Shown here: positions 54,849-62,584 of the stretch, in pieces | Position numbering within the stretch: position 1 is the first letter of the stretch | Layout of the letters: each line of letters begins with the position of its first letter | Origin: Micrococcales bacterium 31B | GTDB lineage: Bacteria; Actinomycetota; Actinomycetes; Actinomycetales; Dermabacteraceae | Direction of reading: 5' to 3' | Assembly: GCA_022803075.1 (NCBI GenBank) | Contig: JAFFTF010000001.1 | Location: forward strand, 551,573 to 615,572 | Length of the DNA: 64,000 nt | Notes under the pieces: generated by a model | Databases searched by the model: none | What the model was told of the DNA's origin: nothing | Seen by the model: the letters and a program-made list of their open reading frames with translations, nothing else | Translations under genes and position numbers: made by a program

Positions 54849-55451
54849 TTAGGCCTCGGCCAAGAGCGAGGGCGGCGCCAGCGCGGCGAGACGCGCGGTC
54901 GATTCCCTCGGATCGGTGAAAAAATCGCGAATGGTCACACCGTGCGCGGGCACCGACTCGACCAGAATGGCGTCCCCTTGCGTGAGGAGGCCCGGAGTGA
55001 GCACGCGCGCGTACGCGCCCGCGAGCCCCCGACTCGTAAAGCGCTTGACCCACTGCGGCTGCTGCATCCACCGCGCAAACGTCTGGCAGGGAATCCGGGG
55101 CTTGGTGAACTCGATGCGCACCGTGTCGCCGAGTTTCCACACCGACCCCATCACGGCGTCATCCACGGCGATGCCGCGCGTACGCAGATTCTCGCCAAAC
55201 TGGCCCGGCGCGAGGCTGGACGCGAGCTCGGCCTCCCACTCCGCGGCGGCCTCCTCGGCATACAGGTAGAGGGCCTGGTCCGCGCCGCCGTGATGCTCGT
55301 GATCGAGGCACGTGTCTCCCATCAGCCCGTGCACCGTAACGCGCACGGCGCCCTCCACGGGGCGCTTATCAATGGCAGTCGCGCCGACGCGACCCTCGTC
55401 CGGCTGCAGCTGAAACACGCGGCACACGGCCGTAATAGTGGGTGTGTTCAT
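54849..55451 (-). CDS. MOSC domain protein (YiiM-like)
   Basis: 200 aa. MOSC domain: VHGLMGDTCLDHEHHGGADQALYLYA, FGENLRTRGIAVDD and the conserved Cys in PRIPCQTFARWM. Family members bind molybdenum or transfer sulfur and reduce N-hydroxylated compounds. No molybdopterin genes are near. The ATG lacks a ribosome site; a TATGCT box lies 6 bases upstream, suggesting a leaderless message. Confidence 0.9.
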   Translation of the reverse strand: MNTPTITAVCRVFQLQPDEGRVGATAIDKRPVEGAVRVTVHGLMGDTCLDHEHHGGADQALYLYAEEAAAEWEAELASSLAPGQFGENLRTRGIAVDDAVMGSVWKLGDTVRIEFTKPRIPCQTFARWMQQPQWVKRFTSRGLAGAYARVLTPGLLTQGDAILVESVPAHGVTIRDFFTDPRESTARLAALAPPSLLAEA

Positions 55452-55457
55452 GCTGGC

Positions 55458-55463
55458 AGCATA
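55458..55463 (-). promoter_or_regulatory. -10 element of leaderless MOSC gene promoter
   Basis: On the minus strand TATGCT (55463 down to 55458) is followed by exactly 6 bases and the ATG at 55451. Same TANNNT-N6-start geometry as the his genes. The upstream GTCGAC (17-base spacer) is only a weak -35 match. Confidence 0.5.
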
Positions 55464-55495
55464 TCGAACGAGGGTCGCGGGTCGACCAGCTAACT

Positions 55496-56803
55496 TTAGA
55501 AGTTGAGGTCGCGGCCCGCGGTCTCCTTCTGCTTCAGGACGGCGACGATGGACACCACGCCGAGCAGCATCATGTAGTAGTTAAAAAAGTCGGAGTGACC
55601 CGCACCCGCGAGGGCCTTCTGCAGGTAGGGGGCCGTGCCACCGAACGCGGCAACGGCGATCGCGTAGGGAATGCCGAAGCCGATGGAGCGAATCTTGGCG
55701 GGGAACATCTCGGCGTACATCGCCACCATCGAGGCGCACGGACCACCCAGCAAGAAGCACATGATCGCGACGCAGATGAAGAGGCGCACCGGGTCCTGGT
55801 TAAGGAACGCCGTCATCGGCAGGGTCAGTACCACGAGGGCGGCGAGGCAGCCCGCCACGACGGGGCGGCGCCCCACGCGGTCCGACAGCATGCCCCACAG
55901 CGGCAGGGACACAATGAACACGATATTGGCACCCAGGCCGGCCCACATGGCGTCCGTCTTGGAGACGTTGTAAATCGAAATGGCGCTCGCGACCGCATTC
56001 ACGGCCCACACGTAGTAGATGACCGTGAGGCCACAGGTCATGGCGATGGTGGAAATCGCGGGCTTGGGATTGCGGCCGATCTCGCGGAACAGGTCGCGCA
56101 GCGTCAGGCGCTTGGCCGTCTCCTTGTTGTTTTCGAAGGTTTCGGTTTCTTTCATCGTGCGACGCAGCCACACGGCGACGAGCCCGAGCACGCCACCGAT
56201 CAGGAACGGGATGCGCCAGCCCCACGAGTCCATGAAATCGCTCGAGAACGTGCTGCCCAGAACCGCGCCGAGCAGGGTCGCGAACACGATGCCGAGCGTT
56301 CCCGAACCATAAATCACCGACGACCACAGCCCGCGGCGGTGGCGGGGCGAGACCTCGGCGATGTAGGTCTGCGCGGACGGCAGCTCGCCGCCGTGGGCGA
56401 GACCCTGGGCGAGGCGGGCCACCACGAGCAGGACGCCCGCGGCCGCGCCAATGCTCGCATAACTGGGAATCAGGGCGATGAGGAACGAGCCGCCCGCGCC
56501 CATGATAACCGTGAGGTTCATGGCGGGTTTGCGGCCGTACTTATCGCTAAACCAGCCGATCAGGAACCCGCCGAAGGGACGTGCGACGAAACCGACCGCG
56601 AACACGGCAAGGGTCGACAACAGCGCCGAGGTGGGGTCTGCCTTACTGAACAACGCTCCCGCGAGAAACGTCGAGAACAGTGCGTAGACGTTCCAGTCGT
56701 ACCATTCGATCAGGTTGCCGATGCCAATCGCGGGAAGCCGCTTGCGCGCGGCCTCGCGAGTGCTGACGGCGTTGTCGCCGTGGGCATTAGTGGTAGTGGA
56801 CAT
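55496..56803 (-). CDS. MHS-family MFS transporter (metabolite:H+ symporter)
   Basis: 435 aa, twelve membrane segments. The MHS/ProP-KgtP type is recognised from NLIEWYDWNVYALFS at the first segment, RPFGGFLIGWFSDKYGRKPA after the second, and ARLAQGLAHGGELPS. Members import organic acids, betaine or other zwitterions with protons. The ATG at 56803 overlaps the end of the upstream M20 hydrolase gene by 17 bases, so the two form an operon and the transporter may import the hydrolase substrate. Confidence 0.92.
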   Translation of the reverse strand: MSTTTNAHGDNAVSTREAARKRLPAIGIGNLIEWYDWNVYALFSTFLAGALFSKADPTSALLSTLAVFAVGFVARPFGGFLIGWFSDKYGRKPAMNLTVIMGAGGSFLIALIPSYASIGAAAGVLLVVARLAQGLAHGGELPSAQTYIAEVSPRHRRGLWSSVIYGSGTLGIVFATLLGAVLGSTFSSDFMDSWGWRIPFLIGGVLGLVAVWLRRTMKETETFENNKETAKRLTLRDLFREIGRNPKPAISTIAMTCGLTVIYYVWAVNAVASAISIYNVSKTDAMWAGLGANIVFIVSLPLWGMLSDRVGRRPVVAGCLAALVVLTLPMTAFLNQDPVRLFICVAIMCFLLGGPCASMVAMYAEMFPAKIRSIGFGIPYAIAVAAFGGTAPYLQKALAGAGHSDFFNYYMMLLGVVSIVAVLKQKETAGRDLNF

Positions 56804-58070
56804 GCTTAGCCTTCCAGGCGGCGGGAGCAACACTGCTCTCGCAAGGGGTGGGGGAGGGTGCTTTGAGGCTCGCGAGGCGGCGCACCGCGAGTTCGGTGTA
56901 CACGGAGGTGCCATCCGACAGCACCGTGCTGTCAAAATCGGCGTAGGGCGAGTGATTGAAAGCCGCCGTGGCGTGATCACGCCCGGGAGGGCAGGCACCA
57001 AGAATCACCATGCTGCCGGGCACTCGATTAAGCACGCGGCTGAAATCCTCAGAGCCGTTGAAGGGGTCGCGCAGGTTTTCGTAGCGCTTGGGGTCGAGCA
57101 GATCGGAGATGACCTGGCCAGCGAACTGGGTTTGGTCGGGGTTCGTGATGGTCGGGGGGTACTGCTCGATGAAGTCGACGTCGACCTCGACGTTGTGAGC
57201 CGCCGCGATGCCGCGCAGTAAGCGGGGGAGGGCGACGCGCAACTGCTCGAGCGTGGAATCCGAGAATGCCCGCACCGTGGCCTCGAAGTACGCGGTCTCG
57301 GGGATCACGTTGATGGCCTCGCCCGCCCGCAGGACGCCCACCGAGATGACGGCGGAATCGAACAGGTTTAGTTGGCGCGTGACGAGCGTTTGCAGGGAGA
57401 CCACCATCTCGGCGGCCACCACGACGGGATCCTTCGCGAGGTGCGGGGTCGAGCCGTGCCCGCCGGCGCCGCGAACCGTGACGTGGAGGCGGTTCGACGA
57501 GGCCATGAGCAGGCCCTCGCGGCTGCGGAACTCGCCGAGGGGCGTGTTGGCCGACATGACATGCAGGGCGAAGGCGGCGTCAGCGGTGCGGCCAGCGGCC
57601 TCGAGCACGCCTTCGTCGACCATGTAGCGGGCACCATCGCAGCCCTCTTCGCCGGGCTGGAACATCAACACGACGTCGCCCTCGAGGTCGTCGCGGCGAT
57701 CACGCAATTGGCTGGCCGCGCCGAACAGCATCGTGGTGTGTAGGTCGTGGCCGCACGCGTGCATATTGCCGTTGGTCGAGGCGAAGTCGAGACCGGTGGA
57801 CTCGGCGACGGGCAGGGCGTCCATGTCGCCGCGCAGCAGGACGATCTTGTCGGCCACGCCGTTCGCGTCACGGGTGGCCTTGCCGCCCCGGATCACGCCT
57901 GTGATGCTCGTGACGCTGTCGCCTGTGCTGAGTTCGATGTCGCCGAGCGCCTCCAGCTGGGTGAACATGAACTCTTGAGTCTGCGGCAGGTGCAGGCCGA
58001 CCTCGGGAATTTGATGCAGGTGCTCGCGCATCGCGGTAAGGTCGCGGGCAAAGTCGGTTGAGACAGTCAT
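56787..58070 (-). CDS. M20D-type amidohydrolase (hippurate/IAA-amino-acid hydrolase family)
   Basis: 427 aa. Zinc/Mn aminoacylase. Metal-binding motif HACGHDLHTTMLFGAA near residue 105, FQPGEEGCDGARYMVDEG, and NHSPYADFDSTV near the C-terminus. Members release amino acids from N-acyl conjugates such as hippurate, N-acetyl amino acids or diaminopimelate. The start ATG has AAGGGA upstream. It forms an operon with the MHS transporter and is divergent from a double Lrp regulator; the three genes look like one uptake-and-hydrolysis unit. Confidence 0.92.
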   Translation of the reverse strand: MTVSTDFARDLTAMREHLHQIPEVGLHLPQTQEFMFTQLEALGDIELSTGDSVTSITGVIRGGKATRDANGVADKIVLLRGDMDALPVAESTGLDFASTNGNMHACGHDLHTTMLFGAASQLRDRRDDLEGDVVLMFQPGEEGCDGARYMVDEGVLEAAGRTADAAFALHVMSANTPLGEFRSREGLLMASSNRLHVTVRGAGGHGSTPHLAKDPVVVAAEMVVSLQTLVTRQLNLFDSAVISVGVLRAGEAINVIPETAYFEATVRAFSDSTLEQLRVALPRLLRGIAAAHNVEVDVDFIEQYPPTITNPDQTQFAGQVISDLLDPKRYENLRDPFNGSEDFSRVLNRVPGSMVILGACPPGRDHATAAFNHSPYADFDSTVLSDGTSVYTELAVRRLASLKAPSPTPCESSVAPAAWKAKHVHYH

Positions 58071-58305
58071 GGGGATCCCTTCGCAAACGCTTCGTTGGAT
58101 GATTGCCGGACTTCAACGGACGCCGTTGTTCGCTGCGGCGCCGCCCTAGGTTTAGCGCCGAGCCCGTGAGACCAGGATCGCATTCGCTCCGGCTCATGCG
58201 GAAAATGCCACAGAAAGCACCACAAGATTGCGCTTGAATCACGTTTAGCGCCATATTGGTCGGCATAAAATTGAGTATCCACCATTGCGGAAAGAACTCA
58301 AAGCC
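58071..58305. promoter_or_regulatory. Divergent promoter region, amidohydrolase / Lrp regulator
   Basis: About 235 bases between the divergent starts. No gene is supported. The AT-richer stretch near 58225-58270 probably holds promoters and the Lrp-type binding site, but I could not define a palindrome. Confidence 0.4.
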
Positions 58306-59352
58306 ATGCCACCCGAGACCCCTGAGCTGCCCAAAGAGAATGCCGTCGCGCCCGACCTCGCCCCCACCGACTACGAACTCATCCACCTGCTCCAGCTGGC
58401 ACCCCGGCTCAGTTGGACGCACGCGTCCCCCATTCTCGGGGCCACCCCGGCCACCCTCGCCCAACGCTGGCAACGACTGCAGTCGAGCAACACAGCCTGG
58501 GTCACGTGTTATCCCGTCGCGGACATCACGGTCGCGCTCGTCGAGGTCAACGCCGAACCCGCCGACCTCGACAGCGTGATCGCCCACCTCTGCTCCATGC
58601 GCGCCGTGCTTACGGTCGAGGACACCGTCGGTGCCGCCACGATCGGCCTCACCGTCATCACCAAGTCTCTGGCGCAGATGCGCGAAGTGCTGTTCGACCG
58701 GCTGCGTGCCGTGCCGGGACTCAGCATGGGCCGGATCCGCCTTGCCACCGCCCTGCACCGCCACGGCGGCGAATGGCGCCTGCACGCCCTCGACGCAACG
58801 CAACTACAGCAGGCGCAGCGCCACGCACCACCCGCGCGTCCGCACCGAGCCCAGCGCCTCGGCGCGCACCTCGAACCCCTCGTCGAGGCGCTCATGCGCG
58901 ACGGACGAGCCACGGCGGCTACCCTCGCCAAGCACCTCGGTCGCCCCGAAACCACCGTGCGCCGACAGGTCAGCGAGGTGCTGCAGAGCGGGGTGATCGC
59001 GATGCGAACCGAGATCGCTCAGCTCACTACGCAGTGGCCCGTCACGGCGACGTGGTACGCCTCGATTCACCCCCGCAACCTCAGCGAAACCCTCGCCGCC
59101 ATGTCGACCTTGAGCGAGGGACGACTCTGCCTCAGCCTCGCGGGGGCCAGCAACCTGTCGCTCATGGTGTGGGCCGCGAGCCTCGAAGACCTCCTGAGGA
59201 TCGAGGTGATGCTCTCGACGAAACTCCCGCACCTCGAGATTCACGAGAGCGCTATCACGCTGCGCACACACAAGCGCATGGGCTGGATGATCGGCCCCGA
59301 CGGTCGCCGCACGGGCGCGTTCGTGCCCCCCGAAACCATTAACTACTGGTAG
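58306..59352 (+). CDS. Lrp/AsnC family regulator with two Lrp modules
   Basis: 348 aa, about twice the usual Lrp length. Two repeats of helix-turn-helix plus RAM-like sensor: first HTH near residues 30-55 (TDYELIHLLQLAPRLSWTHA), its sensor half ending near 155; second HTH near 190-220 (GRATAATLAKHLGRPETTVR) with a second sensor half. Doubled Lrp proteins are known in Actinobacteria. It is divergent from the amidohydrolase-transporter operon, which it probably controls. The ATG at 58306 has GGAAAG upstream at some distance; a TTG at 58285 is less likely. Confidence 0.87.
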   Translation: MPPETPELPKENAVAPDLAPTDYELIHLLQLAPRLSWTHASPILGATPATLAQRWQRLQSSNTAWVTCYPVADITVALVEVNAEPADLDSVIAHLCSMRAVLTVEDTVGAATIGLTVITKSLAQMREVLFDRLRAVPGLSMGRIRLATALHRHGGEWRLHALDATQLQQAQRHAPPARPHRAQRLGAHLEPLVEALMRDGRATAATLAKHLGRPETTVRRQVSEVLQSGVIAMRTEIAQLTTQWPVTATWYASIHPRNLSETLAAMSTLSEGRLCLSLAGASNLSLMVWAASLEDLLRIEVMLSTKLPHLEIHESAITLRTHKRMGWMIGPDGRRTGAFVPPETINYW

Positions 59353-59382
59353 CGGGGGGCCGGGCCAATCTTGCTTATCGGG

Positions 59383-62300
59383 CTAGGGTTGCGGCCGCGA
59401 CCGCGAGATCATGTGCGCCACCAGTGCGGTCCATCCGGTCTGATGGGTCGCGCCAAGGCCCTCACCCGAATCGCCGTTGAAGTATTCGCTGAACGTGACG
59501 TGATCACGCCACAGGGGCGATGGCGACGCCTCGATGCGCTGACCGTCGCTGGGCCGGTACCCAGTGCTGCCGACCCGGAACAAACTGATGAGGCGCTGCT
59601 CGATATCGTCCGCGACGTCGAATAGCGTCACGAACTTTCCGCTGCCGGTCGGGTATTCGATGGTGCCCTCGCGGCCCAGACCGTCGGCCATCGTGCGCAG
59701 CGCATCGACCAACAGCGCGTTGATGGGGAACCACACCGGGCCGCGCCAATTCGAATTGCCGCCGAACATGGGGGAGTCGGACTCGCCCGGCACGTACGCA
59801 ATCGAGTAGTCGTTGCCGCCGGCCTTCACCGTGAACGGCTGGCGGTACTCGGCTGATAGCGAGCGGATGCCATGAGGAGACAGGAACTCATTCTCGTTCA
59901 GCATGCGCGTGAGGGTAAGCAGGTTCTGCCGCGGGCTCAGCAGCGACAAAAACACCGACTTGTCGAAGCGCTCGACCGACAGGGCGACCACCTCGGGGCG
60001 GCGCTTCTTGATCCATTCCCAGCGCTTTTGGAAGTCCGGCAGCTTCGCGAGGGCCCCGGAATTAATCACCGATACCGCGAGCAGGGGAATCAGGCCCACC
60101 ATCGAGCGCACGCGCAGCGGCTCCGACCCATGGCGGCCCACCAAGAGGTCGTAGCAGAATCCATCGCTTTCGTCCCAAATGCCCACCCCGCGCGAACCAA
60201 ACTTTCGCGCCGCAGTCGCGATGTGCAGGAAGTGCTCGAGATAGGTGGTGGCCATGTCGTCGTAATGCGCCTGGTCTTGCCCCAATTCGACGGCGCACGC
60301 GAGCATCGTCAGCGCGAAAAAGCCCATCCAGCTGGTCGCATCTGACTGTTCGAGGCGCAGCCCGTCCGGCAGGGGGTCGGAGCGATTGAACAGCGAGATG
60401 TTGTCCATGCCGAGGAACCCGCCCTCGAACAACCCCGAACCGTCGCTGTCCTTGCGGTTGACCCACCACGTGAAATTAATGGTCATCTTGTCGAAGATGC
60501 GCGCCAAGAAGTCTTTGTCGCGCGCCCCGTCGATGAGATAAATCTGATATGCCGACCACGCATGCACGGGCGGGTTCACATCGGAGAACTCCCACTCATA
60601 GGCGGGCAGCTGACCGTTGGGGTTCATCGACCACTCGCGAGCGAGCAGGAGCATTTGCGCCTTCGCGAACTCGGCGTCGACGTGCGCGAGCGTGACGGTA
60701 TGGAACGCGAGGTCCCAGGCCGCGAACCACGGATACTCCCACTCGTCCGGCATCGAAATCACATCGGCGAGGGTGAAATTCGTCCATTGATGATTGCGAT
60801 TGCGCGCGGGAGGCGGGGCGGCAAAAGCCGGGTCGCCCTCCATCCACTGCCTGACGTCGTAGCGGTAGAGCTGTTTGGACCACAGCAGGCCCGCGTAGGC
60901 GCGCCGAGCGATCAGCCTGTCTTCATTCGTCACGTGCGACGGGATCACCTGGTCATAGAACTCGTCGGCCTCGACTTGTCGCTCCGTAAACACGCCGGTG
61001 AACGCCGCGGCGTCGAGGTCGGCGGGATTTACCTCGCCCGCGGTCAGCAGCAAACGAATGCTGCGCGTCTCGCCCGCCTGCAGGTCATCCATCTGAAACC
61101 AAAAGCCCGCCTTGGTGCCCGTGCGGGCGGGGTTCGGGGCGGTGGTTTCGCCCCGCACAATGCGCCGCTCGATGGCGTCCTTCGGGTAGGCCGACTGCCG
61201 CTCGAGGTCGCCGTATACGGCCACGGTATTGGTCTCGTTTTCGCAGAACAGCACGTCGCGAAGCACGGTCTGGGGGGCCTCGCTGACCACGGCCACCTGG
61301 TAGTTGCCGAGGTGGCGGTGCTCGATGCTCGCGATCGCGGGCGCGGCCTGCGGGGCGAGGCTCCCGACCAGCGACAGGGGCGGGGCTGGGGTGGTCGAGG
61401 CGGGGGGCGTGGACGCCGGGGTGGCCGGGGTGGCGGACGCCCTGGGGGCAGCTACCTGGTCCCGTGCCGTGGGCTGCGCCGCGGCGAGGGGGCGGCCCGT
61501 TGCCGGCGCCGAAGGCGTCGGTGCCGGGCTGGTCGCCCCGGGGATTGCCACCTGTGCCGCGTTGACGGGTGCCGGGCTGGCGGCCCCCTGGGAACTCACC
61601 TGTGTCGCATTGACGGGTGCGGACGTGCCGCCGGGCCCCGCGGCGTCCGGACCGACAAAACCAGCCCCGGGCTGATCGGCTGCCGCCCGAACCTCCTGCG
61701 CGAGACCGCTCGCGTCGCTCGTGAGGGTGATGCTGCCCTTGGCGCTGTCACGGCCCCACGACCAGGTGTTGCGCAGCCACACCTGCGGGATCACGTCGAT
61801 GCTCTCGGGCTTCGTGCCGTGATTCGTTACGGTAATTTCGAGCAACAGGCTGGTGGGTGACGATTTCGCGTAATTGAACTGCACGTCAAAGAAGGCGTCG
61901 TTCGCGAGCACTCCCGTGTCGGCGAGCTCAAATTCGCGGTCGCCGCGACCCCGCCGACCGTTCTCGTCGCGCAACCGCTGGTAGGGAAACGCGGCCTGCG
62001 GATACCGATACAGCCACCGCATGAGCGAGTGACTGGGGGTGCCGTCGAGGGTCCAGAAGTATTCCTTGACGTCTTCGCCGTGATTGCCCTGGTTGTTAGT
62101 GAGCCCAAAGAGGCGCTCTTTGAGCCGCTCGTCGCGGCGGTTCCACAGAGCCGCGCCAACATTCAGGAAGCCATAGCGGTCGCACACGGCGCCGAGACCG
62201 TCTTCGCCCCAGCGATAGGCGCGCTGACCGGAATGTTCGAACGGAAAATATGCCCACGCGTTGCCGTCCGCCGAATAATCCTCGCGCACGGTGCCCCACT

Positions 62301-62532
62301 GCCGAGCTGAGACGTAGGGCCCCCACGTGCGCCACGGGCCGTCGGCGCCGCGACACTCCGCGATGCGGCGTGCCTCGGCACCGACCTTGGCCTGACTCGT
62401 GTAATGAGCACTCACGTGATCCGAAAGCGAGGTGGGATGATGAGACGAGTTCGGCAGCGTGTCGGTGCCGAAATGGTGCACTTCAAGCGGTTGGGTCTCG
62501 TCCATCAACAGCGGCTCTTGCGGCGTAGTCAT
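59383..62532 (-). CDS. GH63/MGH1-like glycoside hydrolase with low-complexity insert
   Basis: 1049 aa, cytoplasmic (no signal peptide). N-terminal part includes ECRGADGPWRTWGPYVSARQWGTVREDY; the C-terminal (alpha/alpha)6 domain includes PWFAAWDLAFHTVTLAHVDA and GPVWFPINALLVDALR, typical of bacterial mannosyl-oligosaccharide-glucosidase-like (MGH1/GH63) enzymes that act on alpha-glucosides. Between about residues 285 and 395 an insert of Ala/Pro/Thr/Ser with repeated ASPAPVNAAQV-like units interrupts the beta-sandwich region. Substrate unknown; glucosylglycerate or similar is possible. It converges with the Lrp gene, 30 bases apart. Confidence 0.85.
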   Translation of the reverse strand: MTTPQEPLLMDETQPLEVHHFGTDTLPNSSHHPTSLSDHVSAHYTSQAKVGAEARRIAECRGADGPWRTWGPYVSARQWGTVREDYSADGNAWAYFPFEHSGQRAYRWGEDGLGAVCDRYGFLNVGAALWNRRDERLKERLFGLTNNQGNHGEDVKEYFWTLDGTPSHSLMRWLYRYPQAAFPYQRLRDENGRRGRGDREFELADTGVLANDAFFDVQFNYAKSSPTSLLLEITVTNHGTKPESIDVIPQVWLRNTWSWGRDSAKGSITLTSDASGLAQEVRAAADQPGAGFVGPDAAGPGGTSAPVNATQVSSQGAASPAPVNAAQVAIPGATSPAPTPSAPATGRPLAAAQPTARDQVAAPRASATPATPASTPPASTTPAPPLSLVGSLAPQAAPAIASIEHRHLGNYQVAVVSEAPQTVLRDVLFCENETNTVAVYGDLERQSAYPKDAIERRIVRGETTAPNPARTGTKAGFWFQMDDLQAGETRSIRLLLTAGEVNPADLDAAAFTGVFTERQVEADEFYDQVIPSHVTNEDRLIARRAYAGLLWSKQLYRYDVRQWMEGDPAFAAPPPARNRNHQWTNFTLADVISMPDEWEYPWFAAWDLAFHTVTLAHVDAEFAKAQMLLLAREWSMNPNGQLPAYEWEFSDVNPPVHAWSAYQIYLIDGARDKDFLARIFDKMTINFTWWVNRKDSDGSGLFEGGFLGMDNISLFNRSDPLPDGLRLEQSDATSWMGFFALTMLACAVELGQDQAHYDDMATTYLEHFLHIATAARKFGSRGVGIWDESDGFCYDLLVGRHGSEPLRVRSMVGLIPLLAVSVINSGALAKLPDFQKRWEWIKKRRPEVVALSVERFDKSVFLSLLSPRQNLLTLTRMLNENEFLSPHGIRSLSAEYRQPFTVKAGGNDYSIAYVPGESDSPMFGGNSNWRGPVWFPINALLVDALRTMADGLGREGTIEYPTGSGKFVTLFDVADDIEQRLISLFRVGSTGYRPSDGQRIEASPSPLWRDHVTFSEYFNGDSGEGLGATHQTGWTALVAHMISRSRPQP

Positions 62533-62555
62533 GCCGCCAGTTTCCCACGCCTTTC

Positions 62556-62584
62556 ACGTGGCACCCGGCTCACTCTTGCCACGT
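62556..62584 (-). terminator. Inverted repeat at the 3' end of malate synthase gene
   Basis: ACGTGGCA (62556-62563) pairs perfectly with TGCCACGT (62577-62584); the repeat straddles the malate synthase stop codon. It may act as a terminator before the downstream glycosidase gene, although no T tract follows. Confidence 0.4.

Noticed and set aside
55442-56809. 455-codon plus-strand frame opposite the MHS transporter
   Set aside because: The translated product is His/Arg/Glu-rich nonsense, while the opposite strand encodes a complete transporter.
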